From the NCBI RefSeq assembly GCF_014145675.1, contig NZ_JACGZW010000007.1, positions 62,001 to 126,000 on the forward strand: 64,000 nt of DNA, given 5' to 3'. Position numbers and translations under genes: made by a program. Position 1 is the first letter of the stretch; each line of letters begins with the position of its first letter. The notes beneath the pieces are model-generated. The model searched no databases and was not told the DNA's origin. It saw nothing but the letters and a program-made list of their open reading frames with translations. Of the stretch, positions 18,361 to 27,477 are shown piece by piece. This DNA is from Amycolatopsis dendrobii (GTDB lineage: Bacteria; Actinomycetota; Actinomycetes; Mycobacteriales; Pseudonocardiaceae).

Positions 18361-19041
18361 ATGACTGCCGCACCCCGGACCGCCCGCGAACGGGTCCGCG
18401 CCGAGCTGACCCGCGAGATCAAGGACGAGGCCCGCCGTCAGCTGGCCGAGGTCGGCGCGCACGGACTTTCCCTGCGCGCGGTCTCCCGTGCGCTGGGGAT
18501 GGTCTCGTCGGCGCTGTACCGGTACTTCCCGAGCCGGGATCACCTGCTCACCGCACTGATCGTCGACGCGTACAACGCGGTCGGCGAGGCCGCCGAACAG
18601 GCCGATCCGCACACCGGCGACCCGCGCGAACGCTGGCGAGCCATCTGGCGCGCGACCCGCGACTGGGCCCGCGCGAACCCGCACGAATACGCGCTCATCT
18701 ACGGCTCGCCGATCCCTGGCTACCAAGCTCCGCAGGACACCGTCGGCCCCGCCGGGCGAGTGGCGTTCGCGCTGGTCGCGGTGCTGCGCGACGCACATCC
18801 GCACGAGCCGGCGGTCACCGCGCCGATGTCGGAAGAGCTGCGCGCGCAGGCCGACCAGCTCACCCGGATCCTGGACCTCGACGCGCCCGCGGAGGTCGTC
18901 ATGCGCGCCATCGCCGCCTGGACCCAGCTGTTCGGCGCGCTCAACTTCGAGCTGTTCGGCCAGTACGTCGGCAGCGTCGCCCCGGCGGACGCGTACTTCG
19001 AGCACCTCGTCGGGCAGATGGCGGACTTCGTCGGCCTGTAG
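18361..19041 (+). CDS. TetR family transcriptional regulator
   Basis: The 226-residue regulator has an N-terminal TetR helix-turn-helix (HGLSLRAVSRALGMVSSALY followed by RYFPSRDHLLTALI, about residues 40-75). A TetR_C-like ligand domain (WARANPHEYALIYGSPIPGY) is of the WHG type seen in many actinobacterial regulators. ATG 18361 gives the usual short N-terminal arm. It faces the deazaflavin-type reductase across the paired palindromes, which predicts repression of both genes until a ligand binds. The ligand is unknown. Confidence 0.93.
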   Translation: MTAAPRTARERVRAELTREIKDEARRQLAEVGAHGLSLRAVSRALGMVSSALYRYFPSRDHLLTALIVDAYNAVGEAAEQADPHTGDPRERWRAIWRATRDWARANPHEYALIYGSPIPGYQAPQDTVGPAGRVAFALVAVLRDAHPHEPAVTAPMSEELRAQADQLTRILDLDAPAEVVMRAIAAWTQLFGALNFELFGQYVGSVAPADAYFEHLVGQMADFVGL

Positions 19042-19087
19042 TCCGGGGTAAGTTCGCCGTGGCGCCAAAGCGAAAGGCAGGTTCGAC

Positions 19088-20605
19088 GTGACGGGATGGG
19101 CCGGACGGGTCGGCAGGATCCGGGTGATCGGCACCGGGGTGATGGGACGCGGCATCGTCCAGCTCGCCGCGACCGGCGGGGTCACCGTGGAACTCGCGGA
19201 TGTACAGCCGGAAGCGGTCGCGGCGGCGATCGACCACGTCGGCGCGATGGTCGACCGGCTGGTCGCCAAGGAGAAGCTGACCGAGGAGAACGGCCGCGCG
19301 GCGAAGGAACGCCTTGTTCCGGTCGACGGCCCGCTCGCTCCCGCCGACGGCGTCGACCTGGTGCTGGAAGCCGTCCGCGAAGACCTCGAAACGAAGCAGA
19401 CACTCTTCGCGGGTCTCGAGAAAATCTGCGGCCCTGACACGATCTTCGCGACCAACACCAGCTCGCTGTCGGTCACCGAAATCGCCGCCGGAATCTCTGA
19501 CCCGACGCGAATGATCGGTCTGCACTTCTTCAACCCCGTCCCGCTGATGCGCCTGGTCGAGGTCATCCCCGGCGCGCGCACCGCCGACTGGCTGCCCGGC
19601 GAAGCCCTCGAACTCGTCCGCGGCTGGGGCCACGAACCGGTGCTGGCGAAGGACGCTCCCGGCTTCCTCGTCAACCACGCGGGCCGCGGCCTGAACACCG
19701 AGGCGCTGCAGATTCTTTCCGAATCCCTCGCCGCTCCCGCCGAGATCGACCGGATCGCGCGCAACGTCCTCGGCCTCAAGCTCGGCCCGTTCGAACTGCT
19801 GGACCTCACCGGTTTGGACGTCTCGCACGCGGTGCTGGAAAGCATCTGGAGCGGATTCCACGCCGAACCGCGCCTGCGCCCGTCGTGGCTCACCCGCCCG
19901 CGCGTCGCCGCCGGGCTCTTCGGCCGCAAAACCGGCGAAGGTTTCTACCGCTATGTCGACGGGAAACAAGAAATCCCTCCGGAGCCCACGGCCCCGCCCG
20001 CTCCCGCCATGCCGGTCTACGCCGCCGACGAACGCCTAGGCCGCCTTCTGTCGGCAGCAGGCGTCGACGTCGTCCCGGACGCCTACCCCGACACCGTTCT
20101 CCTGGTGACCCTGCGCGGGGAGTCCACTGTGGAGGCTGCGCGGCAGTTGGAACTGCCCGCCGCGCGCGTCGTCGGAATCGACGCCCTTGGCTACGAATCT
20201 CGCTTCACCATGTCTGTCCACCCTGGACTGGACCCGCACTACGGCCGCGCCGCCTGGGGCGCTTTGGCCGCAACCGGAACCCCCGTAACCGTCGTCCGCG
20301 ACGGTGCCGCCCCCATCGCCCAACGCCTGCTTGCCTCGATCATCAACACGGCTTGTTACATCGCCGACCAAGGTCTCGCGGCCCCCGCCGACATCGACAC
20401 CGCGGTGCGCCTGGGACTCGGCTATCCCCGCGGCCCCCTGGAATGGGGCGACCTGGTCGGCCCGGAAAAGGTCCTGCGGATCCTGAACGGTCTCCTCCGC
20501 GCTACTGGGGACCCGCGCTACCGCCCGAGCAACTGGCTGACCGAACGGGTGGCGCTGGGCCTGCCGCTCGCCTCCACGGGCACCCGTCCGGCTGATCTGG
20601 CCTGA
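19088..20605 (+). CDS. 3-hydroxyacyl-CoA dehydrogenase, PaaH-like
   Basis: The 505-residue NAD-dependent enzyme oxidises L-3-hydroxyacyl-CoA in fatty-acid or phenylacetate breakdown. The N-terminal Rossmann motif is IGTGVMGRG, followed by TNTSSLSVTEIA, GLHFFNPVPLMRLVEV (catalytic His region) and KDAPGFLVN. Two 3HCDH C-terminal domains follow (about 185-280 and 405-500, the latter with DTAVRLGLGYPRGPLEWGD). The two-domain layout and length fit PaaH-type dehydrogenases. Start is GTG 19088 after AAAGGCAGG. No other beta-oxidation genes are adjacent. Confidence 0.92.
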   Translation: MTGWAGRVGRIRVIGTGVMGRGIVQLAATGGVTVELADVQPEAVAAAIDHVGAMVDRLVAKEKLTEENGRAAKERLVPVDGPLAPADGVDLVLEAVREDLETKQTLFAGLEKICGPDTIFATNTSSLSVTEIAAGISDPTRMIGLHFFNPVPLMRLVEVIPGARTADWLPGEALELVRGWGHEPVLAKDAPGFLVNHAGRGLNTEALQILSESLAAPAEIDRIARNVLGLKLGPFELLDLTGLDVSHAVLESIWSGFHAEPRLRPSWLTRPRVAAGLFGRKTGEGFYRYVDGKQEIPPEPTAPPAPAMPVYAADERLGRLLSAAGVDVVPDAYPDTVLLVTLRGESTVEAARQLELPAARVVGIDALGYESRFTMSVHPGLDPHYGRAAWGALAATGTPVTVVRDGAAPIAQRLLASIINTACYIADQGLAAPADIDTAVRLGLGYPRGPLEWGDLVGPEKVLRILNGLLRATGDPRYRPSNWLTERVALGLPLASTGTRPADLA

Positions 20606-20639
20606 GTTTTTGTCGGTGGTGGGCAGTAGCTTTTCTGGC

Positions 20640-21056
20640 ATGACTGTCACCTTCGACCTGACCCTGGACTGCACCGACGCACAACTTCTCGCGGCCTTTT
20701 GGAAGACGGCACTGGGTTATGTCGACGAACCTCCGCCGCCGCCGTTCAGAACCCGCGGGGAATGGCTCGCGCAATTCGACCTGCCCGAGTCCGCTGGGGA
20801 TGGCGCCTGGCTGTGCCATCCCCAGCGGGCTGGGCCTCGGCTGGCGATCCTGAAGGTGCCGGAACCGAAGACGGTGAAGAACCGGCTGCATATCGACATC
20901 CGGGTGCCTCGGGATGGGGATCCGGCTGCGCAGTGGGCACGGGCTGAACGTTTGGCGGGGGCGGGAGGGGCGATCCTGGTGGAGGCAGAGGGACATCATG
21001 TGGTGCTGGGGGATCCGGAGGGGAACGAGTTCTGCGTCGCGGCCGCATCGGCTTAG
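20640..21056 (+). CDS. VOC/glyoxalase-like domain protein
   Basis: This 138-residue protein has the glyoxalase_6-like VOC fold: an N-terminal half TFDLTLDCTDAQLLAAFWKTALGY and a C-terminal half with LHIDIRVP and HHVVLGDPEGNEFCVA. It has no identified substrate; relatives are often annotated as bleomycin-resistance-like. Parts of its 3' end recur in decayed form downstream. Confidence 0.85.
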   Translation: MTVTFDLTLDCTDAQLLAAFWKTALGYVDEPPPPPFRTRGEWLAQFDLPESAGDGAWLCHPQRAGPRLAILKVPEPKTVKNRLHIDIRVPRDGDPAAQWARAERLAGAGGAILVEAEGHHVVLGDPEGNEFCVAAASA

Positions 21057-21375
21057 GTCCGGCCTGATGCGGACGCCATGCGGCGACGGGCTCCGGAGCA
21101 AGACCAGTTCCGCATCGCCGCCGCCTCGGCACAGGTCGCCGGACTGCTGCATAGACCAGGCGGCGGCAGGTCTGGTTTGGGGCGAGCCCTGGGCCCGGCT
21201 GCCTCGGCACAGGTGCCGGACTGCTGCATAAACCAGGTGGCGGCAGGTCTGGTTTGGGGCGAGTCCTGGGGCCCGGCTGCCTCGGTGCGGGTCGTTGGGT
21301 CGCTGCGGACACCGTGCCGTGATGGCGCTTCCCGAGCGGAACGAACTCTGTGTCGCCGCTGCCTCAGTGTAGGTC
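21057..21375. repeat. decayed copies of the VOC gene 3' end plus a 78-bp tandem repeat
   Basis: The VOC gene ends in a segment encoding GNEFCVAAASA. Similar DNA recurs at about 21094-21140 (conceptual DQFRIAAASA) and 21330-21375 (ERNELCVAAAS, then stop). Between them, two 78-bp units starting GCCTCGGCACAGGT (21123-21200 and 21201-21278) are nearly identical, and a third begins at 21279. The units include TGGCGGCAGGTCTGGTTTGG-type sequence. No gene is readable across the stretch. Confidence 0.75.
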
Positions 21376-21503
21376 GCTGGACTAGGTTGCGGCGCAACGA
21401 AGTCACAGCGAAGGGACCCTTCACAACCCAAGATTCCTTAGCAGAATTCCTTCAGCCGCCGCGAAAACCGTCCCAGCCCTTCCGCCGCCCCAGCGAAACC
21501 GGG
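21376..21503. other. short non-coding spacer
   Basis: I see no gene or recognised site here. A weak imperfect inverted repeat (GAAGGGACCCTTC near 21412) lies close to the end of the PLP lyase gene and could act as a termination signal for minus-strand transcription. Confidence 0.3.
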
Positions 21504-22466
21504 TCAGGATTCCGCCCCGATCCAGCGGCGGTAGGAAGCTGCGTCGACATTGCTCCCGCAAACGACAGTGACCACATGCCGTCCAGCAAACCGGTCAGGG
21601 TCTTCGAGAATCGCCGCGACGCCGAGCGCGGCCGACGGCTCGACGATGAGTCCGGCGCGCTCGAACAGCATCCGCATACCAGCGATGATCGACGCCTCTT
21701 GGACCAGGACAGCGTCGTCGGCAACGAGAAGGAGGTCGTTCAAGACAGCCGGGATGGGGAACCGGCCGGCGACGCCGTCGGCGATGGTGTCGGTCGAGTC
21801 GGTTGAGATGACGCGTCGTTGGTGCCAGGAGCGCGTCATCGCCGGTGCGCCCAGTGGCTGGACGCAGATCACCTCGACCCCTGGCGCGCACTCCTTGAGC
21901 ACGTGCCCCACCCCGGTGGCCAGCGCGCCTCCGCCCAGAGCGATCAGTACGGCATCGAACGCGGGGACCGCATCCACCAGTTCGAGGCCGATGGTTGCCG
22001 CGCCCTCGCAGGTCTCGAGGTCCAGGCTGTCTTCGACCAGCCGGATGCCGTCGTGCCGCGCGATGGCGGCGGCTCGGTCGCGCGCCGTCTCGATGTCGCC
22101 GTCCACCAGTTCCAGCCGGGCGTCCAGTGCGCGGATGCGATCGAGCTTGGCGGCGGGTGCGAAGCGGGAGGCCACCACGGTGACGTCGAGTCCCCGGCCG
22201 CGCCCGGACCAGGCGAGGGCCTGGCCAAGGTTTCCCGCGCTCGCGCACACGACAGCGGAGGCACGGCTGTCGGCGAGCGCGCTCGCGACGACTTCGGTAC
22301 CGCGCGCCTTGAAGCTGCGGACGGGGTTCGCCGTTTCGAGTTTGATGCTCACCGCGCAACCGAGGTCGCGCTCCAGCGCCTCACAGCGGTACAGCGGAGT
22401 GTCGAGGAAAGCAGGGTCGATCCGCTGGCGAGCAACTCGGATCCGAGCGGTGTCGAGGCGCGTCAT
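21504..22466 (-). CDS. PLP-dependent threonine dehydratase-like lyase
   Basis: The 320-residue fold type II PLP enzyme has RSFKARGTEVV (Schiff-base Lys), CASAGNLGQALAW, the loop ALGGGALATG and a C-terminal VVTVVCGSNVD. These match the threonine dehydratase/serine racemase group. No ACT domain is present. Its ATG overlaps the stop of the upstream Sul-like dihydropteroate synthase (ATGA), which implies coupled translation and a linked role. The enzyme is a paralogue of the one at 11832-12746 but clearly diverged from it. Confidence 0.87.
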   Translation of the reverse strand: MTRLDTARIRVARQRIDPAFLDTPLYRCEALERDLGCAVSIKLETANPVRSFKARGTEVVASALADSRASAVVCASAGNLGQALAWSGRGRGLDVTVVASRFAPAAKLDRIRALDARLELVDGDIETARDRAAAIARHDGIRLVEDSLDLETCEGAATIGLELVDAVPAFDAVLIALGGGALATGVGHVLKECAPGVEVICVQPLGAPAMTRSWHQRRVISTDSTDTIADGVAGRFPIPAVLNDLLLVADDAVLVQEASIIAGMRMLFERAGLIVEPSAALGVAAILEDPDRFAGRHVVTVVCGSNVDAASYRRWIGAES

Positions 22467-23314
22467 CGGCTGGCTCCTGCGTACTGGTTCAAAGCAGTGA
22501 GGACGGTGAGCGCGTCCCGAAGCGCCGCGACGTCGTGAGTCCGGATGAAATCGACGCTGTGACTGGCGGCGTACAGCTCAGCGGCCAGGCTGGCCGGTCC
22601 GATCTCCGCGAGCTCGCGCCCGGTGATCGCGCGGAGAAACGACTTCCGGGACGGCGAGACCATGATCGGGACGCCGAACCGGGTCCTGATCGCGCGAAGC
22701 GCCGCCAGCACTGCCAGCGACGGTTCCGGCGTGGCACCGAGAAAGTATCCGAGCCCGGGATCGATGATCAGCCGTTCGCGGTCGATGCCCGCCGCTTGGA
22801 GCGCGGCCAGCCGCTGATCGAAGAAACGCTCCAGAGCCGTCAGCACCGTCTGCGGATCGGTGCGCACTTTGGTCGCGGGGCCCCGCCGCTGCACCGAGTG
22901 CATGACGACGAGGCGGCATCCGGTATCGGCCAGCTCCGCATACCGGGCAGGGTCCGGAAATCCCTGGATGTCGTTGAGAAACGCGGCACCACGAGCGGCG
23001 GCGAACCGGTGGGTCCGCGGCTGGAACGAGTCGACCGACACGGGGATGCCTTCGGCGACCAGGCGGTCCAGGACCAGATCCAGCCGCCGCACTTCCTCGT
23101 CGGCGGTCACCGGCTCCGAGCCCGGATGACTGGCCGCGGGGCCGAGTTCGACGACGTCCGCGCCGGCCGCCAGCAATCGGCGCGCATGGGCGAGCGCGTT
23201 CGCCGGGGCAAGGAATCTGCCGCCGTCGGAGAACGAGTCCGCGCTGACGTTCACGATTCCCACCAGCCGCGGCCGGTGCCAAGACTCTTCCGAAAAGGCC
23301 AGAGGTTCAACCAT
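22463..23314 (-). CDS. dihydropteroate synthase of Sul (sulfonamide-insensitive) type
   Basis: DHPS condenses pABA with dihydropterin pyrophosphate in folate synthesis. This 283-residue protein resembles Sul2/Sul1 more than ordinary FolP. It has VNVSADSFSDGGRFLAP (21-37), ELGPAASHPGSEPV (56-69) in place of FolP's GGESTRPG loop, VSVDSFQP (92-99), LNDIQGFPDP (113-122), VVMHSVQ (136-142), DPGLGYFLGATPEPSL (185-200) and SRKSFL (222-227). From memory of E. coli FolP, the segment after DPG is about two residues longer, as in Sul enzymes. I chose ATG 23314. The coupled downstream gene is a PLP lyase. No folate genes are nearby. Confidence 0.85.
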   Translation of the reverse strand: MVEPLAFSEESWHRPRLVGIVNVSADSFSDGGRFLAPANALAHARRLLAAGADVVELGPAASHPGSEPVTADEEVRRLDLVLDRLVAEGIPVSVDSFQPRTHRFAAARGAAFLNDIQGFPDPARYAELADTGCRLVVMHSVQRRGPATKVRTDPQTVLTALERFFDQRLAALQAAGIDRERLIIDPGLGYFLGATPEPSLAVLAALRAIRTRFGVPIMVSPSRKSFLRAITGRELAEIGPASLAAELYAASHSVDFIRTHDVAALRDALTVLTALNQYAGASR

Positions 23315-23508
23315 CGCCGTGTCTCCCGGATCTCGATCCCACAAGAGCCCAGGCGTACGGCACGACGTCACGAGGACGAGGCCGCTCCCCGATGGTGATC
23401 CATCTTCACACGCCAGTCACGGCCTAACGACACAGTAACAAGAAATCCCGCTGCGGAGCCAGCGGCAGCCGTCGGCGATGGTGCGCCGACGGCCGCCCCG
23501 AGAATGGC

Positions 23509-26490
23509 TTACCACCGGTAATTCGTGGTTACCCCATACCGGAAAATCACGTATCCGCCCTGGAAATCGCTTCGGGCACCTCCGCTGATCGGATACTCAT
23601 CCGAGGTCGGCAATCCCAAATACCCCCGTTCCCATCCCAGCGCGGCCCACCGCTTCCGAATCTCTCCCTGCACCATGTGCGCCCCGGTACGCGGGCTCCA
23701 GTAGATCGACCCGCCTCCGTTGAAGTGGTTGTAGCGCGCGATCCCGTTCGGAGTACCGGTTTCGTCGGTAGTGGGATAGCCGAGACCGCGCTCCCAGCCG
23801 AGCGCAGCCCACTTATCCCGGATAGCCCCGCCGATTTGGTGCGCACCGGTAGACGGCGTCCAATAGATCGACCCGCCGATCGTGAAGTGGTTGTACCGCC
23901 CGACCCTGTCCGGCGTCACGGACTCATCCGTGGTCGGGTAACCAAGACCCCGCTCCCAACCCAGCGAAGCCCACTTATCCCGGATAGCGCCGCCAATCTG
24001 ATGCGCTCCGCCGGTAGGCGTCCAATAAATCGACCCGCCGGTGAAGTGGTTGTACCGCCCGATCCCGTCGGGAGTCCCGGACTCGTCGGTGGTCGGATAC
24101 CCCACCCCGCGTTCCCAGCCGAGCGCGGCCCACTTAACCCGGATCTGCCCCTGGACCGAATGCGCTCCCGTAGAAGGCGACCAGAAAATAGACGTGGCCT
24201 GGCTGCCCGGCGTGCCGATCAAATGGTTGTACCGGCCCACCCCGTCCGCCGTGCGGGTCTCATCGGTCGTCGGCGGCCCGTACACCTGATGCCCGCCGAT
24301 CGCGAGATACCGGGCCAGGATCGCCCCGCCGATCTCGCGCACCCCGGTAGCCGCGGACCAGTACAACCGCCCGTTCGCATACGGCCGATACCGCACCGGC
24401 CCGTCGACAACCTCAGGACCCGTCGGCGCGCCAAGCGAACTCCGCAACTCCGGCTCAGCCGCATACCGCTGGTCGATCGCCGTCAGATAGTCGGCAGTCA
24501 GCGTCAGGTCACCAGCGCCGACGGTGATCGACCACGAAGGCGTAGCCGGACCGCCCTGCCAACCGGTGAACTTGGAAACCCCATCGGTGCCAACCAACGC
24601 GGCAGTCACGTCAAACGTCGCACCCTCAGTGACCATGGCACTGCTGACGCCGCCCTCGCTAGGGATGCTCAACGCGGCGGGCTGCGTGCCCACCAACGTC
24701 AACCGATGCTGGCGCGGATAAGCGACATATGTCTTGCTCGCCTGCACCCCGGCGCTATCGGTGACCGTCGCGGTGAATTCCATCCGGGAATCCGTGTGAT
24801 CGGTAAACGGAACCGTCAACGTCGGCCCCGTCGCACCATCGCCGGGATGCACGTGGCAGGCACCGAGATCCGGACAGTGCCGAATCAACGACGTCCACGT
24901 AACGGGAAGCCCGCCATCCTCGGCATCAGTCGCCTTGGCGGACAACGAAACCTGCTCACCCACCGCGAAAGTCTTGTCCGGCGCGGTCAGAGTCAGCACC
25001 GGCGAGTGATTGCCCGGCGCGACAGCGATCTTCGCCGTCCCGACACCGCCAAGCGGATCCGAAACGGTCAACGTCGCGGTGAACGAAGCACCGTCCCCGT
25101 ACTGATGGCTGGCCTGAACCCCGGTGCCGGTGCTGCCGTCGCCGAAGTCCCAGGAATAGGCAAGACGATCGCCGTCAGCGTCAGTAGAACCACTGGCGTC
25201 AAAGGAAACCGTGCGAGTATCCGGATCCGTCGAGGAAGTGGCCTTTGCCACCGGTGGAGCGTTGTTGGTCGAGTAGCTCAACCGGCGCAGCACCCCAGAG
25301 TTGAGATCAGTGAAGACGATGTCCCCGTTGGGCGCGGCGGAAATCCGGGTAACTCCGCCGACGTTCTGGAATGGCGCGGGGCTCGTGGGCGCTTGCGTGA
25401 GCTTGCCCTGCGCGTCATACCGCAGCGTCCAGATCTTCTGCCCCGCGTAGTCCCCGAAGAAGTACGCACCCTGGTAAGCGGCCGGATAGGTCGTGCCGCC
25501 ATACACAATCCCGCCAGTGACGCTGTTGCCCTGCGCAGGACCGGTGCCGTGCTGGTAGTCCCACAACGGCGGAGTGTTCACCGCCAACGCACAACGCGCG
25601 TCAGCCGAATAGCCCGGCGTGAGATGATTCCCCTCGTAGCAGGGCCAAGCGAGATTCGCGCCCGGCTGCACGACATCCAGCTCTTCCCACGTGTACCAGC
25701 CGACGTCGCCGACCACCGGCAGCCCGCTCTTCGGGTCGAGGCTGAACCGGAACGGGTTGCGGAATCCGCTCGCGAACACCTTGCTGCGAGCGGAATCCGG
25801 CGCGGCGGCGTTGTAGTACGGATTGCTCGGCACCCCCTTGCCGTCCGCGGTGAGGTGCAGGATCTTGCCGAACGGCGAATCGAGGTCCTGTGCGACGAAG
25901 GCGACCGGATTGGTCTTGCCCGCGTCGCCGTTGTCGCCGACGGAGTACCAGAGGGTGCCGTCCGGCGCGGGGTAAACCGTGTCGAGGCCGTGGATGTAGT
26001 ACGGACTGCCGGGCAGGTCGAAAATCACCTTCTCGCCGGTCAGCCCGGACGGATGCCCCGCGCCGTCGAGCTGAACGGTGAACTTGGCGGCGCGCAGCGT
26101 GTACTGGCCGTTGCCGAGCGACACCGAACGGTTCAGGTAGATCTGGTGCGAGGTGGCGTAGTCCGGCGCGAGCGCGATGCTCGTGAGCCCCATGTCGCCC
26201 TGCGTCTCGACCGGGAAGGTCGCGATCCGCTCCGGCGCGCCGCCGCCCGCGGCCGGGACCCAGTTGACGACGCCGGACTTGCCCAGCGCCAGCACGCTGT
26301 CGTCGGGCAGCCAGGCGAAGTCGGTGAACTCGTACTGCCCGAGTCCGGTGGGCAGGTCCCGCAAGACGAACCCCGGCGGCAGCGCCGGAGTGTCGGCTGC
26401 TGCCGCCGGGGCGACGGCGGTGACCAGGGTGGGGACGGCGAGGGCCGTGAGTGCGGCCACCAGCAGGGAACGGAGCTTGCGCCAGGCCAT
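23509..26490 (-). CDS. secreted PQQ-type sugar dehydrogenase with PKD domain and LGFP repeats
   Basis: The 993-residue secreted protein has a signal peptide (about 1-33, ending AAAADT). A six-bladed glucose/sorbosone dehydrogenase domain (about 40-415) carries LDTVYPAPDGTLWYSVGDNG, FASGFRNPFRFSLDP and GDYAGQKIW. A PKD domain (about 425-505; YSWDFGDGSTGTG) and an Ig-like stretch follow. The last 280 residues are LGFP repeats: four clear copies of LGWERGxGYPTTDE and one or two degenerate ones. LGFP modules anchor proteins to the actinobacterial envelope. The likely role is extracellular oxidation of sugars; the cofactor is inferred from the family. Confidence 0.9.
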   Translation of the reverse strand: MAWRKLRSLLVAALTALAVPTLVTAVAPAAAADTPALPPGFVLRDLPTGLGQYEFTDFAWLPDDSVLALGKSGVVNWVPAAGGGAPERIATFPVETQGDMGLTSIALAPDYATSHQIYLNRSVSLGNGQYTLRAAKFTVQLDGAGHPSGLTGEKVIFDLPGSPYYIHGLDTVYPAPDGTLWYSVGDNGDAGKTNPVAFVAQDLDSPFGKILHLTADGKGVPSNPYYNAAAPDSARSKVFASGFRNPFRFSLDPKSGLPVVGDVGWYTWEELDVVQPGANLAWPCYEGNHLTPGYSADARCALAVNTPPLWDYQHGTGPAQGNSVTGGIVYGGTTYPAAYQGAYFFGDYAGQKIWTLRYDAQGKLTQAPTSPAPFQNVGGVTRISAAPNGDIVFTDLNSGVLRRLSYSTNNAPPVAKATSSTDPDTRTVSFDASGSTDADGDRLAYSWDFGDGSTGTGVQASHQYGDGASFTATLTVSDPLGGVGTAKIAVAPGNHSPVLTLTAPDKTFAVGEQVSLSAKATDAEDGGLPVTWTSLIRHCPDLGACHVHPGDGATGPTLTVPFTDHTDSRMEFTATVTDSAGVQASKTYVAYPRQHRLTLVGTQPAALSIPSEGGVSSAMVTEGATFDVTAALVGTDGVSKFTGWQGGPATPSWSITVGAGDLTLTADYLTAIDQRYAAEPELRSSLGAPTGPEVVDGPVRYRPYANGRLYWSAATGVREIGGAILARYLAIGGHQVYGPPTTDETRTADGVGRYNHLIGTPGSQATSIFWSPSTGAHSVQGQIRVKWAALGWERGVGYPTTDESGTPDGIGRYNHFTGGSIYWTPTGGAHQIGGAIRDKWASLGWERGLGYPTTDESVTPDRVGRYNHFTIGGSIYWTPSTGAHQIGGAIRDKWAALGWERGLGYPTTDETGTPNGIARYNHFNGGGSIYWSPRTGAHMVQGEIRKRWAALGWERGYLGLPTSDEYPISGGARSDFQGGYVIFRYGVTTNYRW

Positions 26491-26582
26491 TCAGGCCCCC
26501 TTTCTCAGCGACCGGTAATCGCTCAGAAGGGGGAGGAAGTTGCCTCTATCGGGTGATATTTATTCGACCGTGACGCTCTCGG

Positions 26583-27215
26583 TCAGGGCACGACCTGGAC
26601 CACGTCGCCGATGTGCAGGGTGTTGAAGAACCGCAGCGACGACGTCGCCGACAGGTGGATGCAGCCGTGCGAGTACACCTTCAGGCTGCCGGTGTGGAAC
26701 GCGTCGCCCGGGTAGAAGAAGACCGAGTTCGGCATCGGCGCGTTGTCGAACTGCTTGCTCAGGTGCAGCTTTTCCTTCGACAGCACGTGGAACGTGCCGG
26801 TCGGGGTCGCGTGCCCCTTGCGTCCGGGCAGCATCGAGACAGGCCCGTAGATCACCTTGCCGTCCTGCAGCAGCCAGGCGCGGTGCGCGGAGATGTCCAC
26901 GCAGGCGCTGGTGCCCGAAGCGGCGGCGGCCGCCGCGCACGGGACGTCGGCGGTGCTCGGCTCCGGGTCGGCCTTCGGCTTGGGCGCGGGCTTCGGCGTC
27001 GGTTTCGGGGTCGGCTTCGCGCTGGTGCTCTCCGGGCTGCTGCTGGTCGCCGGGGCAGAACTGCTGGTCGGCGCGCTGGACGACGACGAGGTGGGCACGC
27101 TCGCCGCCGCGGGCACCGCGCCGCCGCCGGAAGCCGACCCGGCCGTGCCACCGGAGCACGCCACGAGCCCGAAAGCCGCGGCCAGCGCCGCCATCCCCAC
27201 CAAAACCCTTTTCAC
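26583..27215 (-). CDS. L,D-transpeptidase lipoprotein (YkuD domain)
   Basis: The 210-residue lipoprotein starts at GTG 27213-27215. Its signal peptide ends in LVAC (lipobox), followed by a Ser- then Lys/Pro-rich linker (KPTPKPTPKPAPKPK) and a YkuD catalytic domain (about 105-210). The active-site motif YSHGCIHLS contains the nucleophilic Cys and conserved His. The domain makes 3-3 cross-links in peptidoglycan or attaches proteins to it. An in-frame ATG 11 codons upstream is possible but would spoil the compact lipoprotein signal. The gene stands alone on its strand. Confidence 0.92.
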   Translation of the reverse strand: MKRVLVGMAALAAAFGLVACSGGTAGSASGGGAVPAAASVPTSSSSSAPTSSSAPATSSSPESTSAKPTPKPTPKPAPKPKADPEPSTADVPCAAAAAASGTSACVDISAHRAWLLQDGKVIYGPVSMLPGRKGHATPTGTFHVLSKEKLHLSKQFDNAPMPNSVFFYPGDAFHTGSLKVYSHGCIHLSATSSLRFFNTLHIGDVVQVVP

Positions 27216-27477
27216 GATCCGGTACCCCCGCGTTCGGTCGGGTCGCATTCGGCAGGACCCGTATCACCCGAATAGACGACCATCACCCCTTCGTGGTTGC
27301 TCGGCAATGGTCACGATCCGGCGTCTCCACCTCCGGGTTGAGCCGCGGATCCACCCGATGCCAGCCCGTACGCCGACGAAAACCGCACCGGTCCCGGCGA
27401 GGCTGGAAGCACGCCGGGCAGCCTCCCGGCACCCGCCGCCGGCCGGGCGAAGCCGACCAACTCCGCGAAGGAGCACC

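Noticed and set aside
23677..26556. Long plus-strand frame opposite the sugar dehydrogenase
   Set aside because: It contains no family signature, and the minus-strand gene has clear domains throughout.
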